This document shows, in pieces, positions 31,596 through 41,700 of a DNA stretch of 64,000 bases. The stretch is from positions 868,001 to 932,000 of the forward strand of contig JAHRBS010000007.1 of the NCBI GenBank assembly GCA_024305745.1, read 5' to 3'. How positions within the stretch are numbered: position 1 is the stretch's first letter; every line of letters starts with the position of its first letter. Position numbers and translations under genes: made by a program. The notes under the pieces were generated by a model, which was not told the origin of the DNA, did no database searches, and was given only the letters and a program-made list of their open reading frames with translations. This DNA comes from Polyporus tsugae (Eukaryota > Basidiomycota > Agaricomycetes > Polyporales > Polyporaceae).

Positions 31596-32825
31596 GATGA
31601 TAGCCTCTTCCGTTGTGTACCAGGCTACGCACTGTAGCTCCTTGAGTGTCGACACTAAGTTATCGAGAAGTGTCGCCGGATGACATTGTTCCCACTCGTC
31701 GTCATCCGGGTAGTCCCAGAGTTTCTGGTCATTGTCCAGAACAAAGTTAATGCTCACGGAGATAAGAGGGGAGTGAAGTTTCAACAGAAGCACACAAGTC
31801 CCTCCTTTGACTCCAGAGAAGTTGATGTGTCGCAGGGTGGTGAGGGTGGAAAATGCTGGTAGTGACTTGCAAATGCTGGCTTCAGGCCGTTAAGCCGCTG
31901 GGCCGAGCCCTGAATAGGCCGGGCCAAGCCGGGCTTTGACCAGAGCTTGAGAGGGCCCGCCAGCTCAGCCTGTCCGCATATGAGGCCGGGCCGCAAAGCT
32001 TAGGCTGGGGCTTCTGTGACTATTGGTATCAGCAGTATTGGGTGTTAAATGGTACTGGATTTACTCACTTGATGTGCTTCCCCGATATTCTGAATTATCT
32101 AGAGCCTCTATCCGGTGAGTGAGCTGCCAGTGGACGTCTCAGCCAAGGTGACTGACCGGATATGGCACATGAAGCACCCACGGAATACTCTCTGATGCCG
32201 TAATCCTGGGGATACAAATGCGTCGGAGCTCTTCAGACAATGTAAGTCATGATTATGACCACCTTTGACTTCATGAAACTCACCTAGGTCCATTTTTATG
32301 ACCTCTCTCGGGAGGAACATAGGCCGGGGCTTCAAGCCGAGCTGGGCCCGAGCCAAGCTTGAGCCGTCTCCCAAAGCCCGGCTCTGCCCCCCCCCATGGG
32401 CTTGAGCCCCTCCAAGCCGGGCCCAAGCCGGGGCTTTTGGGCCAAGCCGGGCTTTGCAAGTCACTAAACGCTGGTGAGAGAGCAGGGTGGAGGTCGAGGA
32501 GCTCTTCCGCCTCAACCAACCGCAAGTACTCGATGCCAGTTAGAAGGGGAAGGGTCTCGATCAGCTCTTGAACAACACCCGGATCCGGGGAGCATGAATA
32601 AAGTTCTAGTTGCCTGAGATACCGATAGTGGGATGAGTTGTCGGCACACAGGAATTTGAGAAACAAGGCGAGCTGTTCCGCAGTGGAGATGAAGACGGTC
32701 TTCTTGAGGGCGATTTTGGGCCCTTCGTGGTAGAGAACCCGGCAAGTTGCCATGAGTTGCACGGCATCCTTCGCATACCAAGACAACGAGATGATATGCA
32801 ACAGGGTGTCGTATATCAGCTTCAT
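31596..32825 (-). pseudogene. F-box-like/LRR gene broken by two transposon insertions
   Basis: The reading frame starts at 32825 (MKLIYDTLLHIISLSWYAKD) with an F-box-like segment (VQLMATCRVLYHEG) and leucine-rich spacing (YLRQLELYS, GIEYLRLVEAEELLDLHPAL). At 32467 it is cut by a 607-bp hAT-type element. Removing that element and one 8-bp target copy restores the frame at 31859 (STLTTLRHINFSG). It then continues to 31596, where gypsy element 2 is inserted; the rest should lie left of 25694. There the frame meets a TGA within a few codons, so the original end is uncertain. Family knowledge: agaricomycete F-box proteins with divergent LRRs, usually SCF ubiquitin-ligase adaptors. As it stands it cannot make the full protein. 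Confidence 0.65.
31860..32466. mobile_element. Non-autonomous hAT-type element (MITE-like), 607 bp
   Basis: Perfect 14-bp terminal inverted repeats, TAGTGACTTGCAAA at the left and its complement at the right. They are flanked by 8-bp target repeats AATGCTGG (31852-31859) and AACGCTGG (32467-32474), with one mismatch. TA(G) ends and 8-bp duplications fit the hAT superfamily. Both ends hold many GCCGGGC/AAGCCGGGCTT words. No coding capacity. Confidence 0.85.
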
Positions 32826-33562
32826 TCTGGTAGATGAAGTGAGAGTCGTTGCTGCAGTCCAAATCAGTGCCTAGTAATCTGGCATATCCAAAAGACCAAT
32901 ATGACCTACCCATTCCAACCTCGTTACTTCAAAGAATGGGCGTGGTGAGCAGTACGTGGGTGAGTGCAATGCTGCGATGCCGTATGCGATGCACGTTGTG
33001 GCAGAAGATACGTTCACTCTCAGAACACCGCTGCAGAGGGTGCATCAACGCCACCACGTGGTGGCCGTGCAATGGGGTGAGCATATTTGAATACAAACTA
33101 AGCTCAATCTTATTCTGTCTTCCGGTCCAATCCCTGATACTTGGTCCATGGAAATTCCAGGAGCAAGTCAAAATGCGGCTCCAATTGCCCTGGATCGATC
33201 ACGAATGCGGCAGGGGGGGGGTCGCAAATGAAAATGTGGAATATGCTAGACCAGAGACTCGGAACTGAAGGAGAAAGTTGATATGGTACAATTGAACTCA
33301 CAGAGGACGTCAACGGGATGATGCAGGCAAGTATACTATGTGGTATTTACTGTTGGTAGTTGAGACACTAAAAACACAAGCAGACTGCGTACCCGGCCAT
33401 AAGGAGGGTTACAAACAGTGGTCCGACGATAACTACGCTGCAAGGGGCGATATGGCAACAATGGAGTATCCGAGTTTTGACAAGTCATATCTGACATGCC
33501 ACTTCAGTCAGCCAATTTATTGCTATTTGATCAGGGATGACATACCGGAGTCGCGCAAGTAT
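32826..33562. other. Region upstream of the F-box fragment, no recognised gene
   Basis: About 740 bp. Minus-strand frames here (33110..33313, 32929..33171) are open for 67-80 codons but match nothing I know. A G9 run occurs near 33212. Confidence 0.4.
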
Positions 33563-34638
33563 TTACCAGTTCTCGAACAGCGCCCAAATTAACTCCAATG
33601 GCAAGCCGGAAAGGAAGTCGGATGGGTGTTCAGCCATCATTGGCTCTAGGACGTCTTCCCAGATGTTGGGCCCCGATATCTTCTTCCACCCCTTCTGACT
33701 CACAAGCGAGTACATTCCGGCCTCGGGTAGATTTGCTTCGTATTATCGGGAGTTTGGAAAACTATCCCGAGGGTGATGGCACGTCTGCACAGCAGATCGA
33801 GATCGTCGAAGGTGAGGTGGGTTAACGGATCAGGAGAGGCATCGACCGGATGCCGCAAAGGGTGGTAGACATCGTAAAAATGGTAGGAGACGCCCCCAGT
33901 CCCCAGGACAATGAAAGTGATGGGGAATGCGCCAGCGAGCGCAGGATTGGTGATGAACTCGCGCCAGAGTGCTAGAACGCGCTCACGTCTCGCGATCGAG
34001 TCTTCTTCCCAATGCGGTTTTAAGCAAAAGAGGGTGTCCTTGTGAGAGATTCGCGCGTCCAAAATACGGAAGGCTGTGGAGACGTGCCCGCTATGGTCCG
34101 ACTCAGAGTTGTTGGTGACTGATTCCAAGATGAATACCATTGTGTGCGGAGCAGCCAGATTGTGATCGACACCGCCTTAGGTGTGGAGTGCAATGTGCAT
34201 GATGGTGATCAATGTATAAGAGTGTATCTTTGCCCATTCCTTCACATCGTAGAGAAGGGATAGTGGTGTTGTATATCCCAACTCCTTGTGCCCGATATTG
34301 GAGGTAGTAGCCCCTTCCTTGGATCGACAAAAGATCCTGGGTGTTAACAAATGTCCGATAGACAGTCAATGGCAATGCCCTCTCAGAACATCTTTCGAAT
34401 GTTCTTATACTTCTACAAAACTGACTTACTTGTGCTCGGCCCATGCAGCTCTTTGGCAATCCCTGTTGCAGTACAGCGCTACAGCGCAGCCCATGCATCG
34501 TTTGAGAGGAGTCCGAGCAGTGCTCTTGGAGATGTCCCTTTTGCTGCAGTGATGGCAGGACACATTCATAGTGAAATATGGGAGTTGAGAGCTACCAATA
34601 CTGGTGATAGGAGAGTGTTCTGAATCGCTGTCAGCCAT
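33563..34638 (-). pseudogene. MYND zinc-finger paralog 4, stop plus frameshift
   Basis: Exon 1 (34430..34638) holds a full finger (CHHC...CMGC...YCNRDC...H). A 93-nt GT-AG intron at 34337..34429 falls at the family position, and exon 2 supplies the last Cys (HKIFCRSKEG). The family region VKEWAKIHSYTLITI follows. A TAA at 34177-34179 lies where paralogs read HT-GGGVDDHL (CAA to TAA likely). Later the frame moves by one base near 33730. The shifted frame carries the family C-terminus (GWKKISGPNIWEDVLEPMM...LIWALFENW) to the TAA at 33563-33565. With both lesions it should be a pseudogene; otherwise it is well preserved, so decay is recent. Confidence 0.75.
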
Positions 34639-34734
34639 GGGTATGTCAACAGAGAACGACCACTTGTTCGAAGCTTGGAGACAAGGCTTGCAAGTGTGCC
34701 GCATGGCGATTCGAGCGATAACATGGTCCGGCAA

Positions 34735-35170
34735 AGTCCGATGATACAGGCGCTCGCCTCCTGATGGCAGGCTGGATTAACAAGTAAATGGTACTGTGTC
34801 GGATATTATGACTACTCTCTGCCCGTGTACCACTCCCCGCCCTGGATCTACGAGAATGGTATGAGTGTCCGACTCGTCTGCATGAACTGATCTTTGACCA
34901 GGTCCCCATCCAGGTGTGGGGGATGCATGAAGTGTTTCAGGATATCGATTTTGGTTGTGCATACGTGTATGCGACCCGAGTGGACAACAAACATGGTCGT
35001 ATACGGTACCAAATAAACAGCGTGTATTTGTCCTAATTATTCCTCATCAACATCCACTCCCTTGGTAGAGTCGACAGTGGTGAGTGAAGCATCGCCATTC
35101 AGGCTCCCGAGGATAAATGTCATCTTCTGTTTATATGCGGTAAAAAACCTAAACGGTCGCAACTCGAGCT
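34735..35170. other. Intergenic region between MYND paralogs 4 and 5
   Basis: About 435 bp with no gene seen. Confidence 0.4.
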
Positions 35171-36243
35171 TTAGGGTGAGTTCCATAGAAACAGAGACCG
35201 CAAGACCCACTGGAAGTTGCGTTGCATGAGGAGCTTGTGGTACTGTCTGTACATCTCGGCGGGAGGCAATCTTGACTTATACTTAGACCGTGCACCCACT
35301 CCATTGCTATCCGACTTCCAGGCGTCGGAGGGCATCCAAACCCAATACTTCTTGACCCACACGCAGTGGCCGGCCTCGGGGAGAGGCTGGTTGTCGTCCT
35401 GTCGAGCGCGAAGCACCAGTCCGCGATTGACCAACACCCCGCAGAGCCGCACGACGTCATTGAAGAGTCTCCGCTCCTATTAGGTAATTGGTTGGTCATA
35501 GGATGGGCCACACTCGTGCCCCCGCAGCCGATAGAGGGGATAGTGGTGGAACGTGACTATCCCCGTCCCCTTGAAGTGGAAGGCAGCCGGAAGGAAGCCC
35601 GCGAATGCACGCTGTTCCGTCTCGGTGAGCTTTGCGCGCATGGCCTCAGCCATGCTCTTGCACATTGACTCGAGGAGCGACCACTGCGCGCGCAGGAAGT
35701 CCCGGTCGTCCTTATTGACTATGGTGCCCTGCTCGAGCAGGAACGTCTTGGCAGGGTTGTCTGGGTTGCTGACGCCATTCAGTTTTCGCGGGAACAGCAC
35801 GAACAGCATCGCGCACTCGTTCTCGAGATGATCGTCGACGCCTCCGCCGGTGTGCGCGAACGCCTCCGCGATGGTCCTCAATTCCCACGCGTGCATGGCC
35901 ACCCATGTGTTGAGTGTACGAGCGACAGAGACGGCCGATGGGTAGCCTAGCCTGGCGGCCTCCTCCTTCGACCTTGAGCGACACATGTGCCTAGTGGATG
36001 AAGCCAATCAGGGTTTTCCACGCCATGCTAACCATCGAGGGCTACCCACTTGTGTGTTAGCCAACCTTCAGTTTGACATTCCTTGCTACAGTACAGCACC
36101 ACAGAACATCCGCCGCACTTCTTCAGTTTTGCTCCTCCGAGTCGACCACGGCCACCAGGCCGAGCGGTGGCTTCGCACCAATCACAAACTCCCCCGAGGG
36201 GTGTTCGTACTGTTACGCTATCCTGAAATGAGTACGTGGCCAT
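35171..36243 (-). pseudogene. MYND zinc-finger paralog 5, tandem TAA-TAG stops
   Basis: Exon 1 (36050..36243, MATYSFQDSV...) has a full finger start (CDWC...CGGC...YCSKEC...H). The intron 35991..36049 (59 nt, GT-AG) is at the family position, and exon 2 starts with the last Cys (HKHMCRSRSKEE). The family core (VAMHAWELRTIAEAF; FHHYPLYRLRGH) runs to PSYDQPIT. Two adjacent stops follow, TAA (35480-35482) and TAG (35477-35479). The same frame then goes on (ERRLFNDVVRLCGVLVNRG) to a TAA at 35171. Paralog 6 has sense codons at this place, so CAA CAG to TAA TAG is the simplest history. Either it is a pseudogene with two C-to-T changes or a protein cut short by about 100 residues. Confidence 0.75.
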
Positions 36244-36609
36244 GGTGGAGAGACGCAGGTACAGGCTAAGTAGTAAGTACTTTGTAACTTGGAGTACAGC
36301 CGAGCACAGCCGTAGTCCAAATGCCACGTTTATTTGGGCCGCTCGGCGGAGCGCACCTCCAACTTGTCCTCCGGCGCGCTGAACAGACCCGGAAAAGCAC
36401 ATTCAATGTGGATCCGAGGAATTAAGTACTGGATTCACAAAACAACAAAGTATCCTCGGGTCGAAGGAGGGCCGCTTGAGTCGGACACTTCACGAAGTGC
36501 ATTCAGTCAAGTTGTAGCATACACCTAGCACTCCGATGTATCAACCAACTTGCTACCGCTGCGGCGAACCTTCATCAGAGTGATTCTCAACGAAACAAAG
36601 GGATAGGAC

Positions 36610-37629
36610 TCACCCGAAGTTGCGTTGCGCGAGGAGATTGTGGTAGCGCCTGAGCATCTCCGCAGCAGAATCATACGAAACTGAGCCGCTGACGCTAACC
36701 CTCTCCCACTCCCAATTCGGCGACCGCACCCACATCCAGGAATTTTTCAGCTGCATGTAGAAGCCCGCGTCGGGAAGAGACTGGTTGCTGTCGCCTTTGG
36801 GAGCTCGAAGCACCAGTCCGAGATTGATCCCCCCCCACGCAGAGCTGCACGACGTCGTTGAACAGCATGCGCTCCTCTTTGGTGCGAGAATGTTTGTAGG
36901 ATGGACCACCTCCGTGCGCCCGCAGCCGATAGAGGGGATACGGATGGAGAGAAACACACCCGGTCGGTTTGAGGTGGAACACGGCCGGGATGACGCCGGC
37001 GAACATGGGCCGCTCCGCATCGGTGAGCTTCGCGCGCATAGACTCGGCCCTGCTCTTGCACGCTGACTCGACGTCCGCCCATTCCACGCGCAGCAAGGAC
37101 TCTTCGTCTTTGTCGACAACGCGGACTTCCTCAATGTGGTATGCCTCGGAAGGGTTGTTTGGATCGTTGGCGTCGGGCACTCGTGGGGACAGCACGAATA
37201 CCACCCCACGCTGGTTCTCGAGGTGGTCGTCGACACCTCCACCAGTTTGGTGTGCGACTGCCTGAACGATCGTCCTCAGCGACCACATGTATATATCTGC
37301 CCATCGCGTCCAATGTTTGACTATGTTGGGAATGGAGGCCGCTGACTCGGAGTAGCCTGGTTCGGCGGCCTGTTCCTTTGAGTGTGAGCGACACTTGTGC
37401 CTGGTGGGGTGAACCTATCAGTATTTCCATAACTATGCCAACCGCCGAGGGCTACCTACTTATGAGTTAGCCATGCCTCGGTTTGACATTTCTTGCTGTA
37501 GTACAACGCCACAGAGCACCCGCCACACTTCTTGAGCTGGTCTTCGCCGCCACTAGGCTTCGCCCTGCCACACCGGTCACATACTTTGCAGGTGGGAAAT
37601 CGTATGGGGGCCTCGGAATAGTTGTCCAT
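36610..37629 (-). pseudogene. MYND zinc-finger paralog 6, G-run frameshift and lost zinc ligand
   Basis: Exon 1 (37460..37629, MDNYSEAPIR...) carries the finger, but the fifth ligand is Tyr (VALYYSKKC where paralogs have YCSKEC); TGC to TAC explains it. The intron 37401..37459 (59 nt) is at the family position, then HKHKCRSHSKEQ. The frame runs through the core (IYMWSLRTIVQAVAHQTGGG; LHPYPLYRLRAHGG) to DVVQLCVG. A run of eight G (minus strand, about 36829-36836) shifts the frame there. The next frame (GINLGLVLRAPKGDSNQ...) carries the family end to a TGA at 36610-36612. The frameshift could be real or a homopolymer sequencing error; the lost Cys is a separate defect. Confidence 0.72.
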
Positions 37630-37817
37630 GGTGGATCCGGGATAAGCTACAGCAGCAGTGCGGCGAGGACTTAAAACAAGCAGTGCGCTAATCCATGTGT
37701 TTTTCGGGCCGCTCGGAGCGTACTGGGATATGCCAAATCGTCCCGACATCGTACAGACGATGAAGAGAGATGCACACAACGGTTCAAATCAAAAGGGAGG
37801 ACTACTGGGCCCGTACG

Positions 37818-38795
37818 ATGTATGTAGGATGCTGCAGAAAGTGCGGGGGATGCTCAAGAGCTCTGTACTGCAGCAAGATGTGCCAGAAAGCAGCTTGGCC
37901 AAACCACAAGTATCCATCTCCCCTCTCGCGCTTTGCATTCCGCTAACAATATTGTGGCACACAACGGTAGACTGATATGTCGCGACAACGACAACCTCAT
38001 CGCATCCTTGGCCAACGCGGGGCACTTTCCACCAGATTTGTCTCCCCTCGGCTACCCCTCCCTCTCAGCTTTCGTTGATGCTCTTCAGGAGTTCAGGGAT
38101 GCGCACAATTGAGCTTTCAGATCCATCACCAAGGCCTTCAACGGCGGCATTAATTATAATTGGTCGCAGAACCCACAGAAGATGCTCTCCCTCCTCATCG
38201 TCCCCGCCGCAACCATAGGCCCCCCAGAGCGCAACCCGGCACGCACATTCCACCTCAGTTCCCATCGCTTCTCTGTATTCGACGAGCACTTCGCATGCTG
38301 CTCCGCCGCGGTCGGCGAATCGGCGCATTGGCAGCCGCTGCCCAAGTCAGTGGCAGACAAATACAGTAAGTACTGTGCGCACCGACACTATGCCGGGCTG
38401 CTCCCCGTGATGGTCTCCGTCGACGGCTTGGACGTCTCGTTTTTGGAATACTTCCCGCAGTTCCGGCCCGTCCATCCCTCGAGTCCGACGCAGCTGCTTG
38501 CGGACGACGAGGCGAAGGAGGCTCTCTTGGAAGAGGTTGTCGTCCTCTCCAGTGTCCACCGGCAGCATCAACGCGGGCATTCCGCTCGGTGGCAGAGTCT
38601 GGCCCGCTGGGCATGCTGCTTGCGCTCCCCGGACGATTCGTTTACGGGCAGAGTGCTTCGTGGACTTGGAAGGCGCTCTTCTCGAGCTGGGCGGACTGCA
38701 GGAGAGGAGCGCATCGACCTTTAGATGACCTGTTTGATACGCTAAACCTCTGTAACACTCCAGCCGAAATAATGGTCGCTTTCAACTCGCTTTGA
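37818..38795 (+). pseudogene. MYND zinc-finger paralog 7, heavily damaged
   Basis: Only the second half of the finger remains (CRKCGGCSRALYCSKMCQKA, then PNH); the first Cys pair is not in frame. The family intron is present (37910..37970, 61 nt), followed by the last Cys (KLICRDNDN). A TGA at 38110-38112 sits where the family has Trp (HN-W-AFRS; TGG to TGA). Frame changes near 38555 and 38605 are needed to reach the C-terminus (ASWTWKALFSSWADC), which matches paralog 1. It stands on the plus strand, opposite to paralogs 4-6, with about 190 bp between the divergent starts of 6 and 7. Confidence 0.75.
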
Positions 38796-41700
38796 TGTAT
38801 TTTTCGAATGCCTGAAATTAACAATCTCAAGGGTCGTTGTTTCAATGGGAGCCTACAGGTACATGCCCCGTAAGGGTCGGAGATTGCACTGGATGGACGG
38901 TATGCTGTAATAGCAGCGGCATGCGTGATGCGAACGCTGATGGTCGCAGTTCCAACTGTTGTAGGCGTCGAAGGACTTCAGGCCAGCACTGCGCATGCCC
39001 AATAAGCGAGAGATCTTGCTGTGGTGTAAAGGGAACTGCTTTCTTTTTCTAGTTCCGTAAGGCAACGGTGTAGATGGCGTGCTACCATATGACTGTCAAT
39101 TTATTCCTCGGGAATCCTCTGCCTCTGAGCGAGAAAAACACACCTTCCGGTAGTATGGCGTAGCACAGAATTCAACGTGCATGCGCATCTCGTCCCATGT
39201 CGACTCCAAGTCCTGGTGGTCCGCTGCGGAAGGACAATCATTGCTGAAGATCCGAGCGCAGGCTGACCGCGGTTAAAAATGAATGGCAACATGAACAAGT
39301 CGAACAGGGATTTGTATGTTCGCGGCAGAAGACACATGTGTGCGACGTCGCAGCAGGAAGGCGGTTGCATGACCGCCGTCATTCAGCCCTGAAACGAAAC
39401 GTATTGTATAACAGACGAATGAATGAAGCGAGGGGTGCATGACCAGAACGAACAGTGCGCACCGGCAAATCGAAGCTCTCATGGTCTCGAAGGACAACTC
39501 CGACCATCCACCCCTTTGTCGTGCCTTCAGCAAAGGCTCCGACAGTTGCAAGTACACGCGCCAACATGGGCCTGCTGACGCCGGGAGAACCTGGACATGA
39601 CGATGGCCCCGTGCCGGGCCGCAGCGTGAGTGTTCTGAGGAAGGGATGTCCGGGGTCACAGCGAACGCAAAGAAGACCCATGGCGAAATGAACGAACCTC
39701 AGCGGCAGCCAAAAACGCGGGGAGTCAGAAGGCCATCGATTATCATTATCGAACCCTGTCCCGATGCCTATGTTCTTCGGACTTTCCTGCCCTACGCGAG
39801 GGAAGCCCTGATTGGCTATGCTCCGTGGGCGATGAGGGGCGACGAACCGATCATTGTGTGTGCGGGGTAGGAATTGAACGGTATGCACTTACGTCGGCGC
39901 CGGGAGCGCGTTAAGAGTACTAGTCAGATGACGGTAAATCGACGCTGGGGAAGAGGGACATCGGCTAGGCGAGAAGCGGCCCATTGAATCGATTTGTACT
40001 CCTGTCGTGGAAGGGGGGCAGTACAGGAGCGCCGGCTAGCAACCCCATAGCCCTCCATCTAGACGGGGCAGTGAACGAGGACATCGTGGCCGTGTCTAGC
40101 TCAACCCACACACACGGTCGTGGCCTCGGAGCTGTCACACGACCGGAGAACACTCGCGAGGAGCGCAGAGGAACTCGAGTCCGTGCTTCTCTGCGCTCGA
40201 AAAGTCGAGAAGGGTCAGAAGCATCCCGTTTCCAATCGGGGAAGAAGACGTACTGAACACGTAGACGACATATATGCCACAGGACGGGACTCTCGATCCA
40301 GGCGGGGACGCCCACGGAGATGAAGGTGGAAATGGCTACGAGAATCGAGCTTTAGTCCCTCAGTGAACAATGGCCGCGTCCATTATGTCTGATCACGAGA
40401 CTCCCGAAGGTTAGCGCGATTGAGACCACGGTCACCCTTCGTACTTTCCCCAAAAATTCGTCCCCGAGTATAGTCATTCTGGATTATCCTCATCATACCA
40501 AGGACCCACTGGTGAAGTTACATGGCAGTTACCTGCGGCAAGTGCGAACCTGGACTTAGCGATATCTGTTCAGGTAAAGTAAAACCGACATACGATGTCA
40601 AAGCGACTGAACCCTCCAAGCCAAGGTTTAAACCCATGCGACGCAGCTCCTCTCAAGGACGAAGTTTCTGGCATTTAACAAGTGGTGGCACGTCATGTCG
40701 CCATTCGCCCAGCGGACTTGGCGGGCGGCTGGTGGCGTAATAACAAATGACAGCACTGCGGCGTGAGTGCCCTGAGTGGCTGAGAGCCCTGGCGTTGAGT
40801 AAATGGCGGAGCGCCGGGGCCAGATTGACAAAACGAACCGTAAAGTCCTACGCGCCGGTCGTCGGCTGACCCGAACTCCAGGAACCCCCCTCAGCAAGTG
40901 GCCATCATTTGGTCTTTAGAAGGCAATGGTGTACGGGGGATGAGACGCCGGATCCGGCTGCAATGTGTTCGTCAATGAAGTATGCAACCTGTAAAACGTT
41001 CGGACAGACTAGTACTGCGTAAGTCCTTCGCTCCGTGTCCACTGTGAAGCAACCGGCGGGCCACCGCCGGTTTAAGGTGAGATCGTATAACGAAGCTGTC
41101 GGCCAAGAACAATACCGTCAGCACTGATCTCGTCATCGTCATTCAGCAAGATGGTGTCCATACTCAGCACAAACCGCAACGCAAGTGATCCCGCTCGGTT
41201 TCCCAGCTCCGAGTCACGCCCACTCTCAAAGCCGGTCGTCATTCAAGCTCACGAGAGGGCCTATAAATAAGCCAAAGGTCAGCGACGTCAACGACCCATC
41301 GCTCCGAAAGCAATGGAAATGAAACCTCGACGCCGATGTATTCACATCGATCGCTCGTGTGCAATCAGTCCGACGGCTTCGATCCCAACACGCTTCTCGA
41401 TACGCACGCCTGTAGCTTTGACTCTCCGTGGATAGGCCGCTTGTGAACGCCCCCCTCGATCTGTCGGCGAGTATGAGAATTTCGGCGTACGCGGCGGCGG
41501 CGGCACGGGAATAGCTCGCTGAGCGCAATGGCCCACGGGCGGTATCCCCCGAGATAGACGTTCACAGCACACCTGGCTTCGGAAGGAAGCGTGAGAATCC
41601 GGGATAACGCCGCGCGGGAGTGTGCTTCTCACCTATTGCGAACCTCCTGTCGGGATTCGTCACAGGATACCCAGAGCTTGCGTGTGTTCCGGTGTCGGGG

